53,759 nt of DNA, from the NCBI RefSeq assembly GCF_030530945.1, contig NZ_JAUMTZ010000002.1:273954-327712 (forward strand), given 5' to 3'. Positions 32,726 to 42,827 of the stretch are shown here, in pieces. This DNA comes from Kocuria sp. GTDB lineage: Bacteria; Actinomycetota; Actinomycetes; Actinomycetales; Micrococcaceae. Numbering within the stretch: position 1 is the first letter of the stretch; each line of letters starts with the position of its first letter. Position numbers and translations under genes: made by a program. The notes under the pieces are model-generated. The model ran no database searches and had not been told where the DNA came from. It saw only the letters and a program-made list of their open reading frames with translations.

Positions 32726-33393
32726 GAGCCGCTCCCCCCGGTGTTGAGCACGAGAGTCACCTTGGCGTCGTTGCCCAGGGCGTCCACGAGAGGACCCACC
32801 TGGGACTGGCGGACCAGCACGTGCACGGTCTTCCCGTCCGAACCGCCGAGGCCGGTGTCCGCGGTGTCCACCCCGGCGATCTCCGCGGCGGTCACGAGCT
32901 TCTTCGGCTCTGCGTAGCCCCTGCCCGTGGGGCGCGGCGCGGCCACCCAGACGTCCACGTGGGCGCCCGGCCCGGCCTGTGCGGGCAGGGGCGTTTCCAG
33001 CGCGATTCCCACGGGCGTGCGGTCGAGCGAGTCCGCCGTGCCCACCGCGGACGCGGGCAGCAGCTGCCCGCGGGCAACCCGCTGGGTCACCACGGTGTTC
33101 TCCCGCAGCACTTCGTCCCCGCGCACGTACTGACCGGCGGCGTCCTGCAGGTGGACGTCCACCGTGGTGAGGTCCTCGGCCGTGATCCGCTGCCCGACGG
33201 GCAGGTCGTCGGCCGCCACGTAGTACGGCTCGCTGCGGTTGGCCGTGGCCACCAGCAGCACCACACCCATGACGGAGAGCAGCACCAGCAGCAGTCCCAC
33301 GAGCAGGCGCGGGTCCCGCCACGACGGTTTCCGGAACCGGGCCGCGCTGCGCGCCCCCGGTGCTGCGCGGTCCTGCGGTGCGCTGACTGACAT
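32722..33393 (-). CDS. cpaB: Flp pilus assembly protein CpaB (RcpC/SAF)
   Basis: A 223-residue protein with one N-terminal membrane helix (LLVGLLLVLLSVMGVVLLVATA), a SAF domain (YYVAADDLPVGQRITAEDLTTVDVHL ... ARGQLLPASAV) and an RcpC-type C-terminal domain. CpaB is a periplasmic/cell-wall-side assembly factor of Tad pili. GGAAGGAC lies about 7 bases before the ATG. Here it pairs with the TadZ-like gene 18 kb from the rest of the tad operon. The SAF fold also occurs in flagellar FlgA and other proteins, but CpaB is by far the best fit. Confidence 0.85.
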   Translation of the reverse strand: MSVSAPQDRAAPGARSAARFRKPSWRDPRLLVGLLLVLLSVMGVVLLVATANRSEPYYVAADDLPVGQRITAEDLTTVDVHLQDAAGQYVRGDEVLRENTVVTQRVARGQLLPASAVGTADSLDRTPVGIALETPLPAQAGPGAHVDVWVAAPRPTGRGYAEPKKLVTAAEIAGVDTADTGLGGSDGKTVHVLVRQSQVGPLVDALGNDAKVTLVLNTGGSGS

Positions 33394-33622
33394 GGTCCGT
33401 GTCCTTCCCCCTGTGCCGCCGGCCCCCGCCGGCTCCCCCGAGTGTGCCCGGCCGAAAGACTCCCCCGGAAGTGTGACGTGGCGCATGTGGACGGAGCGGC
33501 CCACGCCCGGAACCCCCGCGATCCCTGTTGATAACCGTGTTCTCCCAGCCCCACATGGGACAATGTGCGCCAAGGACCGATGATTCAGCATCGAAGAGCA
33601 CCAAAGGAAGTGATGCACCGAC

Positions 33623-33838
33623 ATGACGCAGCAACGATTCCTCACCCTGGCGGACGTCGCCGAGATCCTCTCGATCTCCGTCCCCCAGGCCAGGGCCATG
33701 GTGCGCTCCGGTGAGCTCCCCGCCATCCAGGTGGGCGGGCGCGGGCAGTGGCGCGTGGAGAAGGCCAAGCTCGAGGAGTACATCCAGCAGGGCTACGAGC
33801 GCACCCAGACCGCGGTGCGGGAGGGGTCCCTGCACTGA
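33623..33838 (+). CDS. Small excisionase/BldC-like HTH DNA-binding protein
   Basis: A 71-residue protein: RFLTLADVAEILSISVPQARAMVRSGELPAIQVGGRGQWRVEKAKLEEYIQQGY. This is the helix_turn_helix_17/MerR-like wing fold of BldC and phage excisionases. The conserved RSGELPAIQVGGRxQWRI/V block marks the actinobacterial single-HTH regulators that are chromosomal, not phage. AAAGGAAG lies about 14 bases before the chosen ATG (an alternative ATG at 33613 is out of frame). It is divergent from cpaB across 229 bases and could regulate it. Target genes are not shown by the sequence. Confidence 0.8.
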   Translation: MTQQRFLTLADVAEILSISVPQARAMVRSGELPAIQVGGRGQWRVEKAKLEEYIQQGYERTQTAVREGSLH

Positions 33839-33839
33839 C

Positions 33840-34406
33840 TCATCCCGGGTCCAGGGAGGAGAGCACCACCACCGACTGGAAGGTGACCGTGCGCTGACCC
33901 AGCACGGCGCGGCGGCGTCGGAACTGGTCCCCGGGATGGACGGCCACGTCGAAGAAGTCCTGCCCCACGGCGTCCACGGTGCCCTCCAGCTCCCCGTGCC
34001 CGGGATGCTCCCGGACGACCACCCGCACGTGGACCCGGGCCGTGCTGAGCGCACGCACCACGTGTCCCATGCCGAGCCGGCGGACGGTCGAGCGCTCCGG
34101 CAGCATCTCGAAGCGCCGGGGCAGGCCCTCCCACCACACCACGCCGTGCAGCGGCACCAGGTGCTGGACAGGCCCCTCCCGCATCACCACCCAGCCCGCG
34201 CCCACGTCCACCAGCAGACCCTCGAGCACGTCCCCGTGCACGAGGCGCACCCGCACCCGCCCCTCCCGGTGCGCGGCCAGGCGTTCCACCAGGGTCAACC
34301 GGGACAGCTCCGCGCGCGCAGTCTCCGCCGCCTCCTGCTCCACCTCTCGCACCCGGGCCTGGGCCAGCTGCGACTCCATGTCCTCGAACAGCTCGTCCCA
34401 CCGCAT
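33840..34406 (-). CDS. Conserved actinobacterial hypothetical protein (188 aa)
   Basis: ATG 34406 follows GGAGAGGAG by about 8 bases. The 188-residue protein begins MRWDELFEDMESQLAQARVREVEQEAAETARAELSRLTLVERLAAH, a charged helical (coiled-coil-like) start, followed by a beta-rich part with VRLVHGDVLEGLLVDVGAGWVVM, which looks like an Sm-like strand pair. There is no signal peptide or membrane helix. I recall similar proteins in Micrococcales near secA and lysM genes, but no function is known to me. It ends one base after the stop of the convergent HTH gene. Confidence 0.7.
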   Translation of the reverse strand: MRWDELFEDMESQLAQARVREVEQEAAETARAELSRLTLVERLAAHREGRVRVRLVHGDVLEGLLVDVGAGWVVMREGPVQHLVPLHGVVWWEGLPRRFEMLPERSTVRRLGMGHVVRALSTARVHVRVVVREHPGHGELEGTVDAVGQDFFDVAVHPGDQFRRRRAVLGQRTVTFQSVVVLSSLDPG

Positions 34407-34724
34407 GGTCCGCTCTCCTCTCCTGCACCGCGCTGGGAAGAGCGGTCGGCACGTTCCCGTGACCGCGCCTGCTCCCCTGCCCGTGCCCTGTCCTCCGCCG
34501 CGGTTCCGGCGGGCTCGTCTCCGGCGCACACTTTCCGCCCAGCTCAGAACCGGACCAGCTCAGGCCCGCCCCATCCCCGCCACAGGCTACGACGCCGGGG
34601 TCCGTTCCCCCAGCCGCTCCAGGGGAAACCTGCATGTGATCGCATGGATCATTGACTCCCGCACTCATCACGTGAATGATCTAAAAATGTCAAACGACAT
34701 CAAATGACAACATCGGAGGCGAAA
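34407..34724. other. AT-rich divergent intergenic region with palindromes
   Basis: 318 bases between the hypothetical gene and the LysM gene. The half next to the LysM gene (about 34630-34710) is markedly AT-rich for this genome. It contains GATCATT/AATGATC (34647-34653, 34675-34681), palindrome TCACGTGA (34668-34675), and hairpin ATGTC-AAAC-GACAT (34687-34700). No protein-coding frame with a binding site is seen. Confidence 0.65.
34647..34700. promoter_or_regulatory. Cluster of inverted repeats upstream of the LysM gene
   Basis: Three overlapping or adjacent dyads (GATCATT-21-AATGATC, TCACGTGA, ATGTC-4-GACAT) end 24 bases before the ATG and 10 bases before its GGAGG. They are good candidates for operator sites or an mRNA leader fold. 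Confidence 0.5.
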
Positions 34725-35714
34725 ATGCCACGTGCGGCTTTCGAGCGATCGACGCAACAGGCACAGGCGCCCGCTCGCGCGGAGGCGGGGTGGCTGCTCG
34801 TGCCCCTGCTCGCGGCCGTCCTCGGCGCGCTCGGCTGGGCGCACGTGCACTCACTGGAGCGGGCGGAGACCGGGTCCCACCCCGAGCTCCTCGTGGCGGT
34901 CCTCGCGGCGGGTGCCTGCCTGGCGGTGGCCGGCTGGTGGCTCGGCGGTCTGCTCATGCTCGGTGTGGGCGCCCTGGCACGCAGACTGCGCTGGACCCCG
35001 CTCGAGCGCTGGGCGGCCCGGCTGACACCCGGCCTGGTGGCCCGCACGGCCGCGGCCCTGGTGGGTGCCCAGCTCATCGCGGTGGCTCCGGCCCACGCGG
35101 ACGACGCCGCCCTGGACCCCTTCTGGTCCCCGGCCGCCTCGGGGACCGAGCAGCTCGCCCCGGCCGCCGACCACGGGTCCGGTACGGTGCAGGGCGAGAG
35201 CCCCGAGGTCGGCACCCCGGACGACGGAAGCGGCACCGGGGTCCTCACCCCGGATGCCGCTGCAGAAGCCCCAGCCCCATCCGCAACGCCGGGGACGCCG
35301 GGAGGTGACCGGGCGGCGTCGAACGCGACGGCCCCCGAAGCCGAGACGGCAGACGCGGCTGACGGCGGCGCCACGACCGACGGGGGCGTCGCCGGTGACA
35401 CCCCGTCCGCGACGCACCTGCCCGCGGGTGGCTCCGCCGCTGTGGCCACCGGGACACCTGGTGCCGCCCCCGTCAGTGCGGCGCCGGCCCGCACCCGGGT
35501 GGTGGACGGCACGCTCACGGTGGTCAGCGGGGACACCCTGTGGGACCTCACGGCGGAGCTCCTGGGCCCGGGGGCCTCCGACGCGACCGTCTACCACCAC
35601 CTCACGTCATGGCTCGAGCACAACAGCCTCGCGCAGCACGGAGACCTGATCCGACCCGGGGACCAGCTCCGGGTGCCCCCCGAGGTGCTGGACCCGACCG
35701 GCGGCGCGCGGTGA
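34725..35714 (+). CDS. Membrane-anchored LysM-domain protein
   Basis: A 329-residue protein. Three hydrophobic segments lie near 22-40, 54-82 and 103-122, the last ending in APAHADD like a signal-peptide cleavage region. A long Pro/Ala/Thr/Asp-rich linker (about 125-255) follows, and a C-terminal LysM-like domain (about 258-322: LTVVSGDTLWDLTAELLGPGASDATVYHHLTSWLEHNSL ... IRPGDQLRVPP). LysM binds peptidoglycan, so the protein probably links the membrane to the wall. GGAGG is 7 bases before the chosen ATG; the in-frame ATG at 34704 lacks a site. In actinobacteria related LysM genes sit next to Rv3235-family and secA genes, as here. Confidence 0.8.
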   Translation: MPRAAFERSTQQAQAPARAEAGWLLVPLLAAVLGALGWAHVHSLERAETGSHPELLVAVLAAGACLAVAGWWLGGLLMLGVGALARRLRWTPLERWAARLTPGLVARTAAALVGAQLIAVAPAHADDAALDPFWSPAASGTEQLAPAADHGSGTVQGESPEVGTPDDGSGTGVLTPDAAAEAPAPSATPGTPGGDRAASNATAPEAETADAADGGATTDGGVAGDTPSATHLPAGGSAAVATGTPGAAPVSAAPARTRVVDGTLTVVSGDTLWDLTAELLGPGASDATVYHHLTSWLEHNSLAQHGDLIRPGDQLRVPPEVLDPTGGAR

Positions 35715-35803
35715 GGACCACCCCGCGCACCGTGTCCGCACGCCCCCGAACACCACACCTCACACGAACCACCCAGAGCAGCACACCCACGAAGGAGAAC
35801 GCC

Positions 35804-36253
35804 ATGACCCTCACCATCCCGGAGTCCGCACCCCGCACTCCCGCCGGGGGCTACACCTGGCGCAGGGACCGCTCGGCCGCCGCCCTGACGGGTCGCAACG
35901 ACGCCGAGCGGGTGGGCGCCATCGCCCGGAGCATCGGACAGGCAGCCGTGGAGATCCTGGCGGGGACCCGGCCCGCGTCCCAGCTCTCCCGCTGGACGGA
36001 CCCAGAGGTGGTGGAACGCTTCGCGCAGCGGGCCGCCATGCTCAAGCTCGTGCAGGAGCAGTGCCCCGAGCGTCGCGCGCTCTTCGACGTGCACCGTGCC
36101 GCCAGGGTCCGCCGGGTGCGGGTCTGCAGCCCGGCTCCCGGGTGCTGGGAGGCGTCGCTCGTGATCGACGAGGCCGCACGCACGCGGGCAGTGGCCCTGC
36201 GCATCGAGCGGGTGGCACGGCAGTGGCGGGTCACCCACCTGGAAGTGGGATGA
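35804..36253 (+). CDS. Rv3235 family protein
   Basis: A 149-residue soluble protein. The N-terminal 35 residues are disordered-looking; then RNDAERVGAIARSIGQAAVEILAGTRPASQLSRWTDPEVVERFAQRA (helical) and a beta-rich end VRRVRVCSPAPGCWEASLVIDEAARTRAVALRIERVARQWRVTHLEVG. The ASQLSRW and the paired strand ending in W-x-V/C-x-x-L are the Rv3235 family features. The role is unknown; conservation next to secA hints at secretion or envelope function. AAGGAG lies 7 bases before the ATG. It follows the LysM gene by 89 bases on the same strand, so the two may share a transcript. Confidence 0.8.
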   Translation: MTLTIPESAPRTPAGGYTWRRDRSAAALTGRNDAERVGAIARSIGQAAVEILAGTRPASQLSRWTDPEVVERFAQRAAMLKLVQEQCPERRALFDVHRAARVRRVRVCSPAPGCWEASLVIDEAARTRAVALRIERVARQWRVTHLEVG

Positions 36254-36275
36254 CCCGCCACGTCACCGGCTGCCG

Positions 36276-39104
<2,829 letters not shown>

Positions 39105-39205
39105 GTGTGTTCGCTCCTCCGAGATCAGTGGTGGGCACCGGAACCGACAGCGGGTGCACCGCCGAACAGTGTACGTGAGTGAGTCTGGACGGGGCCCGGA
39201 CAGCG

Positions 39206-39240
39206 GGACGGGCCCCGCGCGGTGCTCGCGGGGCCCGTCC
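39206..39240 (-). terminator. Hairpin downstream of hpf
   Basis: GGACGGGCCCCGCG pairs perfectly with CGCGGGGCCCGTCC (14 bp, 7-base loop). It lies 35 bases past the hpf stop and before secA. No T-tract follows, so read-through to secA is possible. Confidence 0.7.
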
Positions 39241-39274
39241 CTGCCCGCCGGGGTGCAGCGGACTCGGCACGGCT

Positions 39275-39970
39275 TCAGGAGGCGGGTGCCTCCGCCTGGT
39301 AGGCGCGGGTGCCCTCGTCCTCGGCGCGGCCGTCGCTGCTGAGGCTGATCACGCCGTACTCCCAGCCTTTGCGGCGGTACACGGCGGAGGGCTCCCCGGT
39401 CTCCCGGTCCACGAAGAGGAAGAAGTCGTGGCCTACGAGCTCCATCCTGTCCACGGCCTCGTCCACGGAGACCTGCTCCGCGGGGAAGCGCTTGCGCCGG
39501 ATCTCCACGGGCGTGGGGGCCTCGCTGAGGGGGTGCTCGGTGTCGAAGGCCTCGTCCTCGGCGGCGGCCAGGGCCTGCTCGGACGCGAAGCCGGGGAACG
39601 GACCGGTGGAGACCACGGGCAGCGCCCCCGTGGCCTCGTGCACGGCCACGGGCCTCTGGTGGCCACCGCGGTGGACCTTGCGCCGGTCGCGGGCCCGGCG
39701 CAGCTGCTCCACGAGCTTGGCGTAGGCCTCGTCGAACGCGGCGAACTTGTCGTCGTTGCGCGCCTCGGCCCGCAGCACGGGGCCGCGCCCCACCACGGTG
39801 AGCTCCACCCGCATGCCCTGGTGCCCGGAGGACGCGTTCTCCTTGGTGACCTTGACCTCGATGCTCTGGATCTGGTCGCCGAGCTGCCGGAACCGCTCGC
39901 TCTTCTCCTGCGCGTACTCCTTGAAGCGCTCCGGCAGGGTGACGTTGCGGCCTTGGATGTTCAGTTCCAT
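39275..39970 (-). CDS. hpf: Long-form ribosome hibernation promoting factor
   Basis: A 231-residue protein. The N-terminal domain (1-105) has the HPF/YfiA fold (MELNIQGRNVTLPERFKEYAQEKSERFRQLGDQIQSIEVKVTKE ... FAAFDEAYAKLVEQLRRARDRRKVHRGG). A linker of about 65 residues is followed by the C-terminal dimerisation domain (IRRKRFPAEQVSVDEAVDRMELVGHDFFLFVDRETGEPSAVYRRKGWEYGVISL). The long form makes 100S ribosome dimers. GGAGG lies 6-7 bases before the ATG at 39970; longer starts have no site. It sits between comF and secA, the common actinobacterial order. Confidence 0.93.
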   Translation of the reverse strand: MELNIQGRNVTLPERFKEYAQEKSERFRQLGDQIQSIEVKVTKENASSGHQGMRVELTVVGRGPVLRAEARNDDKFAAFDEAYAKLVEQLRRARDRRKVHRGGHQRPVAVHEATGALPVVSTGPFPGFASEQALAAAEDEAFDTEHPLSEAPTPVEIRRKRFPAEQVSVDEAVDRMELVGHDFFLFVDRETGEPSAVYRRKGWEYGVISLSSDGRAEDEGTRAYQAEAPAS

Positions 39971-40097
39971 GAGAGCCTCCACGACTTGAGGACGGCGCGG
40001 GATCTGCTGCTCTCCCGCACGGGACACCTTCGATGCCTCCCGTGCTCCCACGCTAGATGAAAACGTGACGTAATTCACGGATCTCGTCACCCGGTGT

Positions 40098-40961
40098 TCA
40101 CGTGCCGTTCTCCCGGCGCACCACCCGCACTCCGGCCAGGGTGACCACCGCGGGGACCGTGGCCCCGGCCGCGCGCAGGCACCGCACGGCCTCCGAGGCC
40201 GTGGCTCCCGTGGTGAGGACGTCGTCCACCACCACGCACGTGCGTCCGGTCACGTCCCGGGCGCGCATGACACCACGGATGGCCCGGGCTCGCTCACCGC
40301 GCCCCCTGCCCTTCTGCGCCGCCCCGCCTTTCAGCACCGGGCCCCGGTGCCGAAGCACATGGCGCACCTCGGTGCGGGCGGGCACCGCGGCGGCGTCGAG
40401 AACCACGGCCACGGGATCGAACCAGCGACGACGCCGTGCCCGCGCGCTCGTGGGCACCGGCACCCAGTGCAGGGTCCCGGACGCGGGTGCCAGCTCCCGA
40501 GCCGCCGCGGCCAGCACCGGGGAGAGCGCGGCGGCGAGCACGGGCGCGAGATCCGTGCGTCCACCGTTCTTGAACGCCAGCAGCGCGGAGGCCAGCTCGT
40601 GCTCGTACCGGCCCGCGGTGTAGACGGCCACCCCCGCGGCGGCCAGCGGAGCCGGCGGCACAACCTGTCCCGGCTGAGCCGCGGTGCGCCGCAGGAGCAC
40701 GCGGCAGCCGTGGCACAGCGCGGCCCCCGGGCGCGCGCACACAGCACACGAGACGGGCAGGAGCAGCTCCAGGGCCTGCGACCACCACGTGCCCCACCGG
40801 ATGGCCGTGCGGTCCCACGCGGCCGCGCGCCAGGCCTCTCCCGGTGCGGTTCCCCGGGTGGCGCGTTCCGTCCGGCCCTGCCCCTCCGACCCGAGCCGTG
40901 GTCGGTTCCGCCCGGTGCGGGCGTTGCCGCTCGAGGACGGTGGGCGGAGTCGGGTGCTCAT
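40098..40961 (-). CDS. ComF family phosphoribosyltransferase-like protein
   Basis: A 287-residue protein with a zinc-finger-like CAVCARPGAALCHGCRVLLRR after an unusually long N-terminal extension of about 60 Arg/Gly-rich residues, and a C-terminal PRTase-like TCVVVDDVLTTGATASEAVRCLRAAGA. ComF proteins are linked to DNA uptake in naturally competent bacteria, though in many actinobacteria their role is open. The start may be further in: ATG 40961 has only a weak GGTGG site. It follows lpqB by 108 bases and precedes hpf. Confidence 0.8.
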   Translation of the reverse strand: MSTRLRPPSSSGNARTGRNRPRLGSEGQGRTERATRGTAPGEAWRAAAWDRTAIRWGTWWSQALELLLPVSCAVCARPGAALCHGCRVLLRRTAAQPGQVVPPAPLAAAGVAVYTAGRYEHELASALLAFKNGGRTDLAPVLAAALSPVLAAAARELAPASGTLHWVPVPTSARARRRRWFDPVAVVLDAAAVPARTEVRHVLRHRGPVLKGGAAQKGRGRGERARAIRGVMRARDVTGRTCVVVDDVLTTGATASEAVRCLRAAGATVPAVVTLAGVRVVRRENGT

Positions 40962-41069
40962 GCCACCAGCCCACCCCGTGGCGGGGCAGGGTGCCACTGC
41001 GCAGCGCCCATGGGGAGGGCGGCCCGCACGGCGGACGGACCCCAGGGCCCGGACGGGGCCGCGGCCCGG

Positions 41070-42827
41070 TCAGCCCGCGAACGCGGTGTCGGTGACGTCC
41101 TCGCTCTGCAGCGCCCAGGAGCTGCCGGTGAGCATGTAGAGCCGCCCGTCGGAGGCGCCGTAGACCGCGGCGGACCCGTTGCCCCCGGCGATCGAGGTGA
41201 CCCCGGTCAGGGACGGGAGGTCGTCGTGCTCGCCGGCCACCGTGTAGCGGCGGGGCTGGGCGTTGCCGTCCTGGTTCAGCGCGGTGGTGACGAACTCGTT
41301 CGCTCCGATCCACTGGGCGGTATTCACATCCACGTCCGCGGCCACGGCATTGCCCTTCTCCAGGCCCGTGGGCCGCCCGGACGCGTCGCGCACCACCCCG
41401 GCGATGCTGATGACCGCGCGGGAGGAGCTGTCGTCCGTGGTGACCACCAGGGCACGGCTGCCCTCGCGGGAGATCCGCAGGGAGGCCACGTGCTGGCCCT
41501 GGAGCCACTCCGCGGAGACGGTCCCGCCGGATCCGTCCGCGGCGGCGGGCACGGCGTGCACGGCCCCGGAGCGGTCCGAGCCCCAGACCCACCCCAGGGT
41601 GTCGAAGCTCGGGCGGGTGGGCCTGTCCCCGGACCAGCGCCGCTGCGGCGTCTTCCCGGGGCTCACCGTGTACACGGCGGAGTCCTCGGTGTCCACGAAG
41701 CCGAACGTGGAGGCCTCGGCGCCCATTGCCGGCTTGGTGACCACGGCCCCAGCGGGAAGGGAGAGGTCCTGGATCTTCTCGGTCTGCCCTCCCTGGAAGA
41801 AGGCCAGCTGGTTGTCCGAGACCCCGATCTGCCGGTTCGGGACGGTCGCGGAGCTGGCCGGGTCAACGTCCTGGTTGCCCGAGGACTCCACCGGGGCGTC
41901 GTCGACCGTGAGGTGCAGGTCCTCCACCGTGGGCACGGACCGCAGGGTGGCGCGCAGCTGCCGCTCCATCCGGCGCGCCTGCTCCACGTCCGCCGGATCG
42001 AAGTTCGAGAGGCTGAGGTCCACGGCGGCCGTCCCGCCCGAGACCGGCACGGACGAGCGCGAGAGGGAGGCGGCCTGCGGGATGGCGCTCTTCACGGCGT
42101 CCCCCAGGTAGCTGGCAGGCCCGTCCAGCAGCGCACGCACCGCCGCCGTGGACGCCGTGGGGCGCTTGGCGAACCAGCGGGGGTCCGGGACCAGGGTCTT
42201 CCCGTCCTGCGCCGAGTAGTAGTAGAGGTCCACGGGCGAGAAGATCTGACGGAAGTCGGTCTCCGGGACCAGCACCCCGTCCGGTGCCCTGGAGATCCGC
42301 CACTGGCCGTCCACGGAGGTCAGGGCGAAGTCCAGCACGCGGGTGCTGCCCTTGGGCTGGGCCGTGAGGACCCCGTTCGCCCCGAGCTCGGAGCTGACCT
42401 CCGTGGTGGTGCGGAACTCGCCCTCGTTCAGGCGCGGCACCGTGGTGGGTTCGCCGGAGTGGATGAGCACCCGCGCATCCGGTTTCCACGTGGTGGCCAG
42501 CTGCGGGGTGAGGTACTGGCGGGCCACGGAGTAGTCGTCCTGGGCGCCCACGCCGGCGGCCAGGAAGCCCTCCACGACCTCCTGCGCGGTGGCTCCGGCG
42601 CGCGGGGCCTGCGGGTTGAACGGCATGTCGCTCTGCTGCGACTGCCCGGTGGGCTCGATGACCCTGTGCACGGGACCGGAGCTGGGCATGGCACCGCACG
42701 CGGACAGCGCGAAGGCCACGGCGAGGACCGTGGCGGCGGTGGCGCACCGCCTTCCGCGGGTGCGGGAGATGCTCGCGGCCTCCGCCGCGGGGTCTCCCCC
42801 GGTGGACGCTGCGCCCCGTGGGCTCAT
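41070..42827 (-). CDS. lpqB: Lipoprotein LpqB, MtrB partner
   Basis: A 585-residue lipoprotein. The signal peptide has a basic start (RTRGRRCATAATVLAVAFA) and lipobox LSAC with Cys44. The GerMN domain follows (about 210-330: VPETDFRQIFSPVDLYYYSAQDG ... LLDGPASYLGDAVKSAIPQAASLSRSSV) and then the LpqB beta-propeller domain with W-x repeats (LGWVWGSDRSGAVHAVP ...). In mycobacteria LpqB binds the extracellular part of MtrB and modulates it. The ATG overlaps the mtrB stop (ATGA). It is the last of the mtrA-mtrB-lpqB operon. Confidence 0.93.
   Translation of the reverse strand: MSPRGAASTGGDPAAEAASISRTRGRRCATAATVLAVAFALSACGAMPSSGPVHRVIEPTGQSQQSDMPFNPQAPRAGATAQEVVEGFLAAGVGAQDDYSVARQYLTPQLATTWKPDARVLIHSGEPTTVPRLNEGEFRTTTEVSSELGANGVLTAQPKGSTRVLDFALTSVDGQWRISRAPDGVLVPETDFRQIFSPVDLYYYSAQDGKTLVPDPRWFAKRPTASTAAVRALLDGPASYLGDAVKSAIPQAASLSRSSVPVSGGTAAVDLSLSNFDPADVEQARRMERQLRATLRSVPTVEDLHLTVDDAPVESSGNQDVDPASSATVPNRQIGVSDNQLAFFQGGQTEKIQDLSLPAGAVVTKPAMGAEASTFGFVDTEDSAVYTVSPGKTPQRRWSGDRPTRPSFDTLGWVWGSDRSGAVHAVPAAADGSGGTVSAEWLQGQHVASLRISREGSRALVVTTDDSSSRAVISIAGVVRDASGRPTGLEKGNAVAADVDVNTAQWIGANEFVTTALNQDGNAQPRRYTVAGEHDDLPSLTGVTSIAGGNGSAAVYGASDGRLYMLTGSSWALQSEDVTDTAFAG

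Noticed and set aside
33501..33622. TTGATA as a -35 element for the HTH gene at 33623
   Set aside because: No acceptable -10 lies at 16-18 bases from it, so I do not call a promoter.
33623..33838. Small HTH protein as a prophage excisionase
   Set aside because: There is no integrase or phage gene nearby, and the conserved RSGELPAIQVGG block fits chromosomal BldC-like regulators.
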